DNA of 64,000 nt, from positions 57,102-121,101 of the forward strand of contig NZ_LN611423.1 in the NCBI RefSeq assembly GCF_000821245.2, written 5' to 3'. The position numbers and the translations under genes are program-made. This document shows, piece by piece, positions 1 through 9,170 of this stretch. A model generated the notes under the pieces. It worked only from the letters and a program-made list of their open reading frames with translations. It made no database searches and had not been told where the DNA came from. This DNA is from Virgibacillus senegalensis (GTDB lineage Bacteria > Bacillota > Bacilli > Bacillales > Amphibacillaceae). How positions within the stretch are numbered: position 1 is the first letter of the stretch; each line of letters starts with the position of its first letter.

Positions 1-7
1 CAGACCG

Positions 8-117
8 CAGAGGAAATAAACTCGCTTTCCGCGGACGAACGCCCGAGCCTCCTCGCAAGGCCCGCTGTGGGGTCTCGGCCGCCCGTTTTTCCGCAGGAGT
101 CTCGCTTATTTCCTCTG
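8..117. repeat. Palindromic dispersed repeat element, about 110 bp
   Basis: A perfect 12-bp inverted repeat (CAGAGGAAATAA at 8-19, its complement at 106-117) bounds a GC-rich core. The core contains CTTTCCGCGGAC on the left and CCGCAGGAGTCTCGC on the right, with GAGCCTCCTCG and GGGGTCTCGG inside. Elements of this look (CCTCCTCG then GGGGTCTC) are common between genes in Bacillaceae, so I read it as a MITE- or REP-like repeat. Its base composition is far more GC-rich than its surroundings. It lies beside the transposase remnant, but nothing shows that the remnant mobilises it. Confidence 0.6.
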
Positions 118-132
118 CTACACTATTTCGCT

Positions 133-559
133 CTACAGAGCCTTTTTAACCGCTTGCTGCCATAAAATTTTATGCTTTAATCGTTCAACGTCTTTGATTC
201 CAAAGGAATCTCGTTTTAAAACCTTTATCGTATGGTTTATTCCCTTGATATACCCATTATGAAATGGATACATGAATGACTGTAAAATCTCTTGTTTCCA
301 ACGCATGAACGTTTTTCTTACACGGCGAAATGCCTCTATGTTTGAAGCACGCATCCATTTCAAACATTCTTCCAGCCCTTTTCCGGCTGTCTTCTCATCA
401 CTTGTCTTAAACCATTGTTTTCTCTTTACAGAACGGGCACTTTTGTTGCCTTTGTCTTGTGTAAAGCTCTACTCTTAAGGCGCTTCCTTCTTCCTCTATA
501 TTCCATACATCTACTTGTTTATCTTTAATCCCCAGTAATTCCATAATATAACGTTGCAC
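133..559 (-). pseudogene. ISL3-family transposase, internally deleted remnant
   Basis: Reading leftwards from a GTG at 559, about 50 residues match the N-terminal zinc-binding part of an ISL3 transposase (MELLGIKDKQVDVWNIEEE, then CPFC) and stop after KTMV. Another frame then continues without a start as a C-terminal transposase segment (FRRVRKTFMRWKQEIL, then PFHNGYIKGINHTIKVLKR) ending at 133. The roughly 250 residues normally between them, with most of the DDE domain, are missing, and the junction is out of frame. It is therefore an inactive deletion derivative. A short inverted repeat (CCCTCTCTTT near 567, AAAGAGAGAGGG near 607) lies upstream and may mark the old element end. Confidence 0.75.
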
Positions 560-720
560 TCATATCCCTCTCTTTTTCCTTTGGTGTCAGCAACTTTAGG
601 GTAACAAAGAGAGAGGGAATGAGTGTATTTTTTTTGCACACTGCAGGTACACCCATCACAACAGGGGACACCACCACATTCAGTATAGAGCCGTTTTTCT
701 TTCCATCATCCAGCCAAAAG

Positions 721-749
721 AAAAACCGCCCTCCAAAGGGAGAGGCGGA
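721..749 (-). terminator. Rho-independent terminator of pdaA
   Basis: On the minus strand, a GC-rich stem (CCGCCTCTCCC / GGAGGGCGG, loop TTT) is followed by TTTTT. It begins just after the pdaA stop codon. Confidence 0.8.
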
Positions 750-757
750 AAAATTTT

Positions 758-1552
758 TTACAATTGATAGAACGGACGTGGAAGCATATCTTTCATGACT
801 AAATCATCCAGACTTTTGAAGGTGTAGCCTTGCTTGCGCATGTCATCAATCATATACTCCAACGCTTCTGCATTATCTTCTGAAACCGTATGAAGCAGGA
901 TAACGGCACCAGGATGGACTTGATTAATCACCTGCTGGTAAGCTGATCGCCAGCCCTTCTGACTGTTCGTATTCCAATCAACGAATGCGAGGGACCAAAA
1001 CATATGGATATATCCAAGTTCATTTGCCCATTTAATCGACTGTTCCGTAAATGTACCCTTTGGCGGGCGGACATACTGCATCTTTTTTTGGTCGCTGATT
1101 TTCGCGACAGCTGATTCGAGTCTGTCCAGTTCCTCTTTCATCTTCTGCTTCGATAGCTTGGTGAAATCGGGATGATGGTAGGAATGGTTTCCGACAATAT
1201 GGCCTTCGTTCACCATCCGTTTTACCAGCTCCGGACTGCTGTCTACATAATGCCCTGTCACAAAAAAAGTAGCAGGAACATCCTTTTTCTTCAGAACGTC
1301 GAGAATTTTGCCTGTATAGCCCTGTTCATACCCATTATCGAAGGTTAAATAAATCACCTTATCTCCTGATTTATCGAGATAATAACCACCGTTTTCTTCT
1401 AAAATGGCGCCATATTTCCCTACTTCAGGTGGCTGATGACTGCTGTTCTTTTTGTATCCCCAGCCATAAGCGTCCGCCTGATTTACCGCCGGCAGTGCCA
1501 TTGTTCCGAGCAGCAGCACAGCAAGCACGATCATCCAATACAATTTATGCAT
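758..1552 (-). CDS. pdaA: Delta-lactam-biosynthetic polysaccharide deacetylase PdaA
   Basis: This is a carbohydrate-esterase-4 deacetylase with an N-terminal hydrophobic signal (about residues 5-28). PdaA removes the acetyl group from N-acetylmuramic acid during muramic-delta-lactam formation in the spore cortex, which is needed for germination. Visible motifs are TFDNGYE (catalytic Asp and metal-binding Asp), GNHSYHHPD (metal His pair), RPPKGTF, WSLAFVDW and LLHTVS. The length (264 residues) equals B. subtilis PdaA and similarity runs throughout. I chose the ATG at 1552, preceded by GGGTGA at a suitable distance, over an in-frame GTG three codons upstream. It is monocistronic with its own terminator. 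In B. subtilis the gene is forespore-expressed; no sigma-G promoter was verified here. Confidence 0.9.
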   Translation of the reverse strand: MHKLYWMIVLAVLLLGTMALPAVNQADAYGWGYKKNSSHQPPEVGKYGAILEENGGYYLDKSGDKVIYLTFDNGYEQGYTGKILDVLKKKDVPATFFVTGHYVDSSPELVKRMVNEGHIVGNHSYHHPDFTKLSKQKMKEELDRLESAVAKISDQKKMQYVRPPKGTFTEQSIKWANELGYIHMFWSLAFVDWNTNSQKGWRSAYQQVINQVHPGAVILLHTVSEDNAEALEYMIDDMRKQGYTFKSLDDLVMKDMLPRPFYQL

Positions 1553-1645
1553 GTGGTTCACCCAGATTCTTTTTTAATTTTATTTTTTCTTCTGGCGAAC
1601 ACTATTATACGGTGATCTCAGGCGCAATAATTTCCATCTCAGACA

Positions 1646-1685
1646 AAAAAGCGACTGCCTCAAATAAAGAGACAGCCGCTTTTTC
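1646..1685. terminator. Terminator downstream of the YuiF-like antiporter
   Basis: AAAAAAGCGACTGCCTC, a short loop, then GAGACAGCCGCTTTTT. U-tracts on both sides would allow termination in either direction. It follows the minus-strand antiporter stop at 1694. Confidence 0.8.
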
Positions 1686-1693
1686 AGCTGATC

Positions 1694-2995
1694 TTACAGG
1701 ATAACCGCTGCAATCCAGCCAAAGATAAACAATGGAATATTGTAATGGAGAAAAGTTGGAACAACCGTGTCCCAAATGTGATTATGCTTGCCGTCTGCAT
1801 TAAGACCTGCAGTCGGTCCAAGTGTACTGTCGGATGCCGGTGAACCTGCATCGCCCAGTGCACCTGCTGTACCGATTAATGCTGCAGTAGCCAGTGGTGA
1901 AAAACCGGCAGCAAGACAAATCGGAACATACAAAGCAGCCAAAATCGGCACAGTACCAAAGGAAGAACCGATTCCCATGGTGACCAACAAACCGACCAGC
2001 AGGAGGACAAAGGCGATAACCACTTTATTATCTCCCAGTACGCTGGAGGAAGCCTCCACCAATCCGTTTACAGCTTCCGTTTCTTGTAGAATGTGACCAT
2101 AACCGGAAGCGACGAGCATGACGAAAGCAATGGTTCCCATCATCGCAATCCCTTCACTGATGACACTGTCTCCTTTTTTAAACGGAACGACAAGGAAAGC
2201 AAACATCAGCACAAGTCCTGTCAAAGCCCCGATAATCAAGTTATCTGTCAAAATCTGTGCAATCAACGCTGCCACAATCGAAACGATGGTAAGCGCATGT
2301 TTCCGGTTGAAAGTAACCACTTGATTGACTTCCTCGACCGCGTTTGTTTGAGCGACGGCTTCAATCGGCTCTTTTGGTTTCCGGTACGTGATAAACACAG
2401 CGATCAACAATCCGACAATCATTCCCGATCCGGGAATCAACATCGCCAGTGCTGCCTGACTCATCGTCAAGTCGCTGCCGTTGTTCACCATTCCATTCAC
2501 GATTGTCTGGTGGAACAGAATACCGAAACCGGCCGGAATCATGATATATGGTGCTTTCAAACCGAATGTCAGGGCAGTTGCCACCCCTCGGCGGTCCAGT
2601 TTCATTTTATCGAATAGTTTTAACAATGGCGGAATCAATATCGGAATAAAAGCAATGTGTACAGGCACTACGTTTTGCGATAACGATGCAATCCCGGCAA
2701 TCGCCAACAGCATAATCGTTTTTTTGCCGGTCAATACTTTGATCAAGTAGTTCACCAACAAATTGGTGATGCCTGTATAGCTGATAGCAACGGCAAATGC
2801 CCCTAGCAAAATATAACTTAACGCGGTACTTGACTGTCCACCCATTCCATCAACCAGCATCCCCACTGCTTCAACCGGCGATAATCCGGCCATCAATCCG
2901 GCAGTGAGTGCCGCGGCAATAATTGCTATAATAACATTGACGCGCAAAAGACTGAGCACGGTCATGACTAAAACGGAAATAATAACAATCCACAT
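1694..2995 (-). CDS. YuiF-like Na+/H+ antiporter family membrane protein
   Basis: A 433-residue, very hydrophobic protein with about 11-12 transmembrane segments, of the YuiF/NhaC-like group of the ion transporter superfamily. Members are annotated either as Na+/H+ antiporters or as amino-acid transporters, and substrate cannot be read from the sequence. Typical conserved stretches are SQNVVPVHIAFIPILIPPLL in the first half and AGALGDAGSPASDSTLGPTAG near the C-terminus, where acidic and small residues of the transport site normally lie. The ATG at 2995 has GAGGAG about 10 nt upstream. It is monocistronic, ending at a strong terminator. Confidence 0.8.
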   Translation of the reverse strand: MWIVIISVLVMTVLSLLRVNVIIAIIAAALTAGLMAGLSPVEAVGMLVDGMGGQSSTALSYILLGAFAVAISYTGITNLLVNYLIKVLTGKKTIMLLAIAGIASLSQNVVPVHIAFIPILIPPLLKLFDKMKLDRRGVATALTFGLKAPYIMIPAGFGILFHQTIVNGMVNNGSDLTMSQAALAMLIPGSGMIVGLLIAVFITYRKPKEPIEAVAQTNAVEEVNQVVTFNRKHALTIVSIVAALIAQILTDNLIIGALTGLVLMFAFLVVPFKKGDSVISEGIAMMGTIAFVMLVASGYGHILQETEAVNGLVEASSSVLGDNKVVIAFVLLLVGLLVTMGIGSSFGTVPILAALYVPICLAAGFSPLATAALIGTAGALGDAGSPASDSTLGPTAGLNADGKHNHIWDTVVPTFLHYNIPLFIFGWIAAVIL

Positions 2996-3123
2996 ACGTA
3001 TTTAACTCCTCTCAAAAAATAAAAACGTTTCTCTTTATCTCTCTACCACTTTACCATAGTAAAGGATGGGGCGAAAAAAATCAACCGACAATCGGAAATT
3101 GCCGGTATTTGACAGCAACTATT

Positions 3124-3273
3124 TTATTTTAAGCTTGATTCCATTTTTTCTAAGATATCGATCAATTGGTCGATATCTTCTATGGAAGTCTCTTCCGGAT
3201 CCATGTTTTCCAACCGGGTCATAAAACCCGCCAAATGGACTTTAAGTTGTTCTATTTTATCCTGGTCTGCCAT
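3124..3273 (-). CDS. SE1561-family small protein
   Basis: A 49-codon gene with a good ribosome site (AAGGAGGAG upstream of the ATG at 3273). The product is acidic and helical; its middle, ENMDPEETSIEDIDQLIDIL, carries the MDPEET-EDID signature of the SE1561 family found across Bacillaceae and staphylococci. Function is unknown. It sits alone between the antiporter and the MscS gene. Confidence 0.75.
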   Translation of the reverse strand: MADQDKIEQLKVHLAGFMTRLENMDPEETSIEDIDQLIDILEKMESSLK

Positions 3274-3464
3274 CTGCCCCTGCTCCTCCTTCTCTATGGT
3301 GCTGTAACTGCTTCAATAAACGATAGCATTTAAAAAGCCATTACTACTCTAACGGAAAACAGGCCGTCTGTCCAATGCTCAAACGGAATGTTCGTCCAGC
3401 TACATTTATCCTACCACCAGTAACATGCTATAATACCTTTTAAGCAAAACATGGAGGTATTATT

Positions 3465-4328
3465 ATGTCGCTTCAAGATATATGGAAATACGCAGGGGAT
3501 TTTTGGGATCATGCGATCACACAAATTATCGTCGGTGCCATCCTTACATTCCTATTAGTCGTTATTTTGCGGAGGATTATTCATTCCTTTTTCAAAAGAA
3601 CAAATTTTATGGAAGAAAAGAAAGAAAAAACGATAGAATCCATGCTGAATTCGTTAATCAAATACATTGCCACCTTCGGCTTTATCGTCTATGTGCTTGG
3701 CCAATTCGGTATCAATGCCGGCAATATCCTGGCTGGAGCCGGAGTCATCGGGATTATCGTCGGGTTCGGGGCTCAAAGCCTCGTCAGGGACCTGCTCGCC
3801 GGTATGTTCCTTCTATATGAAAAGCAGCTAGAAAAAGGGGACTGGGTCAAAGTCAACAATACGTATGAAGGTTTGGTCGAAGAAATTGGGTTGCGTTTTT
3901 TAAAGGTACGACAATGGTCCGGAAAGCTTACTACAATCGGCAATGGGCAAATCCATACGATTGAAAACTACAATATGGATGAGATGCGGGTTGTCGAGCA
4001 TGTCAGTATCAGTTTTTATGAAGACCCTAAAAAGATTTTTGCTATCTTAGAGGACACCGTGGAACGGCTCAATACCGAGCTGGGCACCTACTTAAAAAAA
4101 GATTTGACCGGGAATCCAATCGAACCGTTTCAGTTATATGGGATGTCATCGTTGAATGATCATTTCCACGGCTATCAATATACCGTCACTGGCCTTTGCA
4201 ATGACCTGCTCTACTTTACTGCCGCCAAAGAAACAAGGCGGATCCTTGCAGAAACAATGTACGAGCATGGAATCACGATGGCAGAACAACAAATAAGCTA
4301 TCGAATGCCGCCAGGAGAACATTCGTAA
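3465..4328 (+). CDS. Small-conductance mechanosensitive channel, MscS family (YkuT-like)
   Basis: A 287-residue MscS-type channel, which relieves turgor by opening under membrane tension. Three N-terminal transmembrane helices (about 17-37, 63-84, 90-112) end in the pore-lining helix, with the glycine/alanine pattern AGAGVIGIIVGFGAQSLVRD. The beta domain follows (EKGDWVKVNNTYEGLVEEIG), then the C-terminal domain. The length fits small MscS proteins such as YkuT. The ribosome site is GGAGGT just upstream of the ATG, and TATAAT at about 3429 may be its promoter -10. It is convergent with yfkD across a shared terminator. Confidence 0.88.
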   Translation: MSLQDIWKYAGDFWDHAITQIIVGAILTFLLVVILRRIIHSFFKRTNFMEEKKEKTIESMLNSLIKYIATFGFIVYVLGQFGINAGNILAGAGVIGIIVGFGAQSLVRDLLAGMFLLYEKQLEKGDWVKVNNTYEGLVEEIGLRFLKVRQWSGKLTTIGNGQIHTIENYNMDEMRVVEHVSISFYEDPKKIFAILEDTVERLNTELGTYLKKDLTGNPIEPFQLYGMSSLNDHFHGYQYTVTGLCNDLLYFTAAKETRRILAETMYEHGITMAEQQISYRMPPGEHS

Positions 4329-4380
4329 CGTTAATCTCTATGGGAAGTTTACCTGTTCCGGACAATATCCGCTCCATCTA

Positions 4381-4416
4381 AAAAAGCATTCGATTTGATC
4401 ATCGAATGCTTTTTGC
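4381..4416. terminator. Bidirectional terminator between mscS and yfkD
   Basis: AAAAAGCATTCGAT, loop TTGATC, then ATCGAATGCTTTTT: a near-perfect 14-bp stem flanked by A and T tracts, placed between two convergent genes. Confidence 0.9.
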
Positions 4417-4418
4417 TG

Positions 4419-5228
4419 TTATTTCAACTGGAAGGAAAAGGATACATGGTCCTGAACTGGTATCCAGGCGCCGATGCCTTGTTTGGTGACATTTTTGACG
4501 ACAATTCGTTTTTTCGAGCCTTTCAGCTCCAGATACACTTCCCCGAAGGTTACCTGCCCTTTTTCATTAACAGCTGGTGCGTACGCGGTTAAATAGCCGA
4601 CTTTTTCCTTTGGAACACCGTACGCGTTACTAGTTTTCGTTCCTCTTCCCAAGACTGTATGAAAGGAAAGCGGCAGGTCGGTGTTCGCCTTAGCATCAAG
4701 CAGCATCATCCGTTTCACCTGGTCGGAGTTGGTGATTTTAGCTGTCAACGCGCCTTTTATATGCTTCTCCTCTTCCTGATTGTAGCTCATCGTTTTCTGT
4801 TTGTCTCCACCGATATTGTTTAACTGGTTGGTGTTGATTTTTTGGTATTCCCAGTTGGGAGTTGTTTCAGCCGATTTATAATTCAATGGCCAATGGCCCA
4901 TATAAACCATTCCCCTGTAGCCGATTGCCAATGGGGAAGGCTTTAATGACGTTTCATTCAACAATTTAATTAATTCAGGGTTTTCTATTTTCACATCGGA
5001 TGCTTTGATAAGCTCCTTGGCCAGCTTGCTTGGTTCTAAAACCGCTTCATCCTTCGATGAATTCGGATAAGTGTTTTCCTTGGATACATTCAACACATGA
5101 CTGGGGATTTCATTCTTTTCCGGCTCTTCTTCCCGCTTTTTCTCTTCTGCTTGCAAAAGTTGAGGAGAAACGGTAAAGAGACATAAGGCAATAGCCAATA
5201 TCCATTTTAACTTATTCACTGTGCCCAA
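4419..5228 (-). CDS. yfkD: YfkD-like secreted protein
   Basis: A 269-residue protein with a signal peptide (about 1-27). It closely follows B. subtilis YfkD: NVSKENTYPN, KLAKELIKASDVKIENPELIKLLNE, GYRGMVYMGHWPLNY and a nearly identical C-terminus (KNVTKQGIGAWIPVQDHVSFSF). Function is unknown; it is presumably exported. In B. subtilis yfkD lies near yfkH-yfkJ, whose homologues are 7 kb away here, so part of that neighbourhood is kept. The stop overlaps the arm of the shared terminator. Confidence 0.88.
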   Translation of the reverse strand: MGTVNKLKWILAIALCLFTVSPQLLQAEEKKREEEPEKNEIPSHVLNVSKENTYPNSSKDEAVLEPSKLAKELIKASDVKIENPELIKLLNETSLKPSPLAIGYRGMVYMGHWPLNYKSAETTPNWEYQKINTNQLNNIGGDKQKTMSYNQEEEKHIKGALTAKITNSDQVKRMMLLDAKANTDLPLSFHTVLGRGTKTSNAYGVPKEKVGYLTAYAPAVNEKGQVTFGEVYLELKGSKKRIVVKNVTKQGIGAWIPVQDHVSFSFQLK

Positions 5229-5341
5229 TCCTTTCAGGTTTTCCCCTAGTATTTCACCGTCAGGGCTTGTTATGCACCTGATGAGAGATTCGCAAACCTG
5301 GCTAAGTTATTCCTCAAAAAGGACCCTGTTTGTTAGAGCGA

Positions 5342-5965
5342 TTATCCCTGACTATGTAGCAGCCTCGTCATCAGCTTCCTTGCTTTTGGTTCAAAGAACT
5401 GGATTGCTGGTCCGATCACGACTAATATCACGATGGTACCGATGCCGACCGGACCACCGATAAGCAGAGCAGCAACCAGTGCCAATCCTTCCGTAGTGGT
5501 CTTGGCCGCCAAAAGCGGGAGATTCCACCGTTTTTGCAAAGAAACCATTAACCCATCGACTGGATTCAACGATAATTTCGGCTGCAGATACAAAGCAACA
5601 CCAAGGGCAAGCACCAAGATACCAACTACAAGGATGACGGCTTGAATAAGGGCACCATTTAATTCCCATGCCTCCATAACCACCAACAGCCAAAAGTCAA
5701 TCATCATCCCAACTACGAGGATGGTAACGATTGCAAAATAATCAGGGCGTTCTCTCGTTAGCCAGGCGTTCACCCCTATCAATACAACTCCGATGATCAT
5801 TACCCAGTTCCCGACGGTGAAATCCGTCAGCTCAGATAGGCCGACATTAACCGCATCCCATGCTCCCACTCCTAAGTCTGCCGTGATCGTCAAACTGATT
5901 CCAAATGACAGCACAATCAAACCGGCAATGAAAAACAACCACCGTATTACTAACTGTTTCCCCAT
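5342..5965 (-). CDS. YczE/YitT-type integral membrane protein
   Basis: A 207-residue membrane protein with five or six predicted helices. The N-terminus (FGISLTITADLGVGAWDAVNVGLSE) and the region LSLNPVDGLMVSLQKR are typical of the YczE/YyaS/YitT family, whose biochemical role is unknown. In B. subtilis, YczE affects surfactin production. The ATG at 5965 is used. Neighbours give no pathway hint. Confidence 0.75.
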   Translation of the reverse strand: MGKQLVIRWLFFIAGLIVLSFGISLTITADLGVGAWDAVNVGLSELTDFTVGNWVMIIGVVLIGVNAWLTRERPDYFAIVTILVVGMMIDFWLLVVMEAWELNGALIQAVILVVGILVLALGVALYLQPKLSLNPVDGLMVSLQKRWNLPLLAAKTTTEGLALVAALLIGGPVGIGTIVILVVIGPAIQFFEPKARKLMTRLLHSQG

Positions 5966-6043
5966 CGTTTTGGCCCCTTCTGTCTCTTCGCTCTCTTCTC
6001 CATTAAGAAAAAAGGCCTTATAAAAAGATAAGACCCTTTCAGT

Positions 6044-6436
6044 TTAAACAGACAGCTCGATGTATTCAAGACTTTCTTCGATTGTGATGCTATTTTCGAC
6101 GGTGCGGATCATTGAACAATTTTTGCGTGCTGTCCGCAAGCTTTTTTTGAGTTTCTCCTCACTGAGCCCTTTCCCTTTTACAATATAGCGCAGATGAATC
6201 CGCTCGATCCGGTTTGCTTCTTCTGGATTCCGTTCAACATCGGCAATTATTTTCCAGTCCTCCAATTTCATCCGCTGCTTCTCTACGATTTTTCTGAATA
6301 CAGAAGCACTGCACCCTGCAATGGAGGATACCATCAGCTGATATGGTCGGAAACCATAATCTTCATTTCCCGATATATTCAACTGACCGTAATCAAAAGA
6401 GGTACGAACGCCTTGTTCTTTCATATAGAAGTCCAT
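6044..6436 (-). CDS. OsmC-family peroxiredoxin-like protein
   Basis: A 130-residue OsmC/Ohr-fold protein. The two family cysteines are present at positions 42 (SIAGCSASVF) and 107 (RKNCSMIRTV), so thiol-dependent reduction of organic hydroperoxides is possible. The ribosome site AAGGGAGTGGTGTT precedes the ATG at 6436. It belongs to the general OsmC group rather than classical Ohr. It appears to be a single-gene unit. Confidence 0.83.
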   Translation of the reverse strand: MDFYMKEQGVRTSFDYGQLNISGNEDYGFRPYQLMVSSIAGCSASVFRKIVEKQRMKLEDWKIIADVERNPEEANRIERIHLRYIVKGKGLSEEKLKKSLRTARKNCSMIRTVENSITIEESLEYIELSV

Positions 6437-6648
6437 AACACCACTCCCTTGTACCGTTTAGTATGGTTGTTCCCGAAACACCAACTGTTTAATACAATAA
6501 AGAAGGATAAAAATGTTGACCTTTCTCACAGGACATATTAGATTGGAAAGGATTGCTATTATTTTCGTCATAAGCTCTTGATTTTTAGATGGCATACTAG
6601 TTTAATTACAGACTGCTAGTTGCTCATAACAGATGGGAGGAAAGAGCG

Positions 6649-7827
6649 ATGGTTTCCGATCGTACACGTTTTAAATTATTGATCGGCCTGGTGACTATTT
6701 CCGGTTTTTCACAAGGGATGCTGCTTCCGCTTCTTGCCCTCATATTGGAACAAGACGGGGTGCCATCTTCGGTTAATGGCCTTCATGCAACAGGATTATA
6801 CATAGGTGTGCTGTTAGCTTCCCCATTCATGGAGAAACCGATTCAAAAGCTGGGATTTAAGCCGATGATCTTAATCGGCGGGCTGCTCGTTTTTGTTTCC
6901 CTCGCGTTTTTTCCGGTTTGGCATGCGTTATGGTTCTGGTTCATCCTGCGGGTGACCGTCGGAATTGGCGACCACATGCTCAATTTCGGCACCCAGACAT
7001 GGATCACTTATACATCAGCGCCAGAAAAAAGGGGAAGAAACATCGCGTATTACGGATTGTTTTTTAGCCTTGGATTTTCTATCGGGCCGATGATGACTCG
7101 TTTGTTGTCCGTCAATGAGAATCTTCCGTTCATTATCTCTGCCATCCTATGTTTTCTTGTATGGACATCATTGTTTTTCATCCGTAATGAATGGCCGCAG
7201 CAGGAGGGAGAGGAACGTGTTTACGCGGCTCCACGCTCTTCGCTGGGACGATTTATCAAAACATGGAAGCTTGCTTGGGTGGCATTGCTTCCACCATTCG
7301 GTTATGGATTCCTGGAAGCTACGTTAAACGGCATTTTCCCTGTTTACGGATTGCGGATCGGCCATGAGGTAAACATACTGTCACTGATTATCCCTTGTTT
7401 TGCGGCAAGCAGTTTGATTACACAAATACCGCTCGGAATACTCAGCGACAGAATCGGACGTAAAAAGCTGTTAAGTATCGTGCTCTGCTTCGGCAGTGCC
7501 TCGTTTTTGCTCGCAGCTCTGTTCGAGGATTCGGCAGTCTGGTTGTTCATTACATTTGCTTTAGCAGGCATGTTCCTGGGATCCATTTTTTCTTTAGGCG
7601 TTTCCTATATGACCGATATCCTGCCGAAAGCCTTGCTTCCTGCAGGTAATATTTTGTGCGGGATAGCCTTTAGCATTGGGAGTATCTCCGGCCCTTACCT
7701 GGGTGGGGTGTTTATCGATCTGTTCCCATCCGTTTCCTTCTTTTACGTCATCGTCGTAATGCTGGTTATCATTTTGGGAGCGCTGCATCTGCAACAGTCG
7801 AAACAGCCCCTGCAAGCAGCTGAGTAA
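6649..7827 (+). CDS. Major facilitator superfamily transporter
   Basis: A 392-residue protein with about 12 transmembrane helices and MFS motifs: GISQG-type start of helix 1, loop 2-3 QKLGFKPMI, and the C-half repeat LSDRIGRKKLL (DRxGRK). The overall pattern fits a drug or metabolite exporter; the substrate is not predictable. The ribosome site GGGAGGAAAGAGCG precedes the ATG. A terminator follows. Confidence 0.85.
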   Translation: MVSDRTRFKLLIGLVTISGFSQGMLLPLLALILEQDGVPSSVNGLHATGLYIGVLLASPFMEKPIQKLGFKPMILIGGLLVFVSLAFFPVWHALWFWFILRVTVGIGDHMLNFGTQTWITYTSAPEKRGRNIAYYGLFFSLGFSIGPMMTRLLSVNENLPFIISAILCFLVWTSLFFIRNEWPQQEGEERVYAAPRSSLGRFIKTWKLAWVALLPPFGYGFLEATLNGIFPVYGLRIGHEVNILSLIIPCFAASSLITQIPLGILSDRIGRKKLLSIVLCFGSASFLLAALFEDSAVWLFITFALAGMFLGSIFSLGVSYMTDILPKALLPAGNILCGIAFSIGSISGPYLGGVFIDLFPSVSFFYVIVVMLVIILGALHLQQSKQPLQAAE

Positions 7828-7874
7828 AAGCACCATATCGCTCTCAACTTGGCACAAAGAGATACTGATTCACA

Positions 7875-7908
7875 CACGTTATTTCCTCTTGGGAATAACG
7901 TTTTTTCT
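7875..7908 (+). terminator. Terminator after the MFS gene
   Basis: CGTTATTTCC, loop TCTT, GGGAATAACG, then TTTTTT. Confidence 0.85.
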
Positions 7909-8069
7909 ATTTTTTAAAAAGATTTTCTGTTTGCGGAAAAACGAATCGAATCGAAGGGCATGTGTGCATTTCCCTATAGGCTATATAACTATCTGGATAA
8001 TTGTGGTAACATGTTCCTTAACAATTATGAGGTTATTCATGAGATAAGCGACTTTAAGGTGGGTGTTTT

Positions 8070-8615
8070 ATGTATGCATTAATCGCTTTATTTGATAAAA
8101 AAACGGAGACGTGCATCGAGAATATTTGGCAGGAATTAAAAGAAAGATCCATTTCTTCTTATGCCTATGAGGTGGAAGATCGAAAACCTCATCTTACGTT
8201 GGCAAGTTATCATGTGTTAAAGGTTGAAGAATTTAAGCAGCAAATGGAAAGTACCTATAAAAAACAACCTATACTTGAAATAAAATTCAATACGATTGGC
8301 TCCTTCCTGAATTCACGTACATTGATCTTTTCTCCTAATGTAACAAAAGAATTAATAGAACTGCATGAACGTCATCACCAAGACTTTGAACGGTTTCATG
8401 ATATTCCTGATTCCCTTTACCTCCCCGGTAATTGGGTACCACATTGCACACTAGCAAACAGGTTATCATCATATAAAAGGATGGAAGCATTTGATTATGT
8501 TTCCAAAAGATATAACGGAATGGTTGGCAAGATAGTGGAATTGGCATTAATCGATGTATCACAGCCAAGCAAAGCACCAATTATATACTCGAAAAACCTA
8601 CAATCCACTGAATGA
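8070..8615 (+). CDS. 2H phosphoesterase / 2'-5' RNA ligase family protein
   Basis: A 181-residue protein with the two signature HxT motifs, H41-L-T43 (PHLTLA) and H125-C-T127 (PHCTLA), which form the catalytic centre of 2H phosphoesterases. These act on 2',3'-cyclic or 2'-5' phosphodiester ends of RNA or nucleotides; the substrate here is unknown. The ribosome site AAGGTGGGTGTTTT precedes the ATG. A short gap separates it from the lipoprotein remnant, so they may be co-transcribed. Confidence 0.82.
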   Translation: MYALIALFDKKTETCIENIWQELKERSISSYAYEVEDRKPHLTLASYHVLKVEEFKQQMESTYKKQPILEIKFNTIGSFLNSRTLIFSPNVTKELIELHERHHQDFERFHDIPDSLYLPGNWVPHCTLANRLSSYKRMEAFDYVSKRYNGMVGKIVELALIDVSQPSKAPIIYSKNLQSTE

Positions 8616-8659
8616 AAATATTTTGTCTCATTGCGGAGAAAATAATTTAATAGGGGAGG

Positions 8660-9143
8660 ATGATGAATAAACGTTTCTCTTTGTTTCTTGATTTGTTTAT
8701 TCTCTGTACACTGACTGGTTGCTTTGGTGAAGATTATGATGTCGGTGTGCCAACTGCTTATTTAGATACACACGCCCACTTGAATATAGGTGCTGAACAT
8801 GTGCAATTGACAGCGGCTAATACAAACTGGAAATCATCCAGTGGAGAGGTAGAAAAAACAATCGAAAATACAGAAGAATACGGCTCGTCACAAGAGGAAA
8901 TAAAGGTTTTTCCGAACCAAAGCTTCTTTAGATTTCAAAGAGAATGCTGAAAATGGTGGGGATATTTGGACCGATCCAACCATAAAAGCAACTTTATGGA
9001 AAGACGGAGTGAAAAACGAAGTTCATTTGAAAGAGAACAGGGACTTTCAGTTCCATTCAAATAAAGGGAACTATTTTTTGGAGGTTGTCTTTAAAAATAA
9101 AAGCGGAACTGCCCAATATGCAGGGAACGTGATTATCCAATGA
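8660..9143 (+). pseudogene. Frameshifted lipoprotein gene
   Basis: The first frame (8660-8950) encodes a lipoprotein signal with lipobox LTGC, then a domain through EEIKVFPNQ. From about 8919 the +1 frame continues sensibly (KASLDFKENAENGGDIWTDP) and runs to TGA at 9141-9143, ending as a beta-rich domain (SNKGNYFLEVVFKNKSG). One extra base in the T/C run near 8904-8918 explains the break. The product resembles small extracellular lipoproteins of Bacillus; no family name is certain. It is either a real pseudogene or a sequencing error. GGGGAGG lies just before the tandem ATGs at 8660 and 8663. Confidence 0.65.
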
Positions 9144-9170
9144 TAGGTTTTATCTCTTAGCAGATAAATA

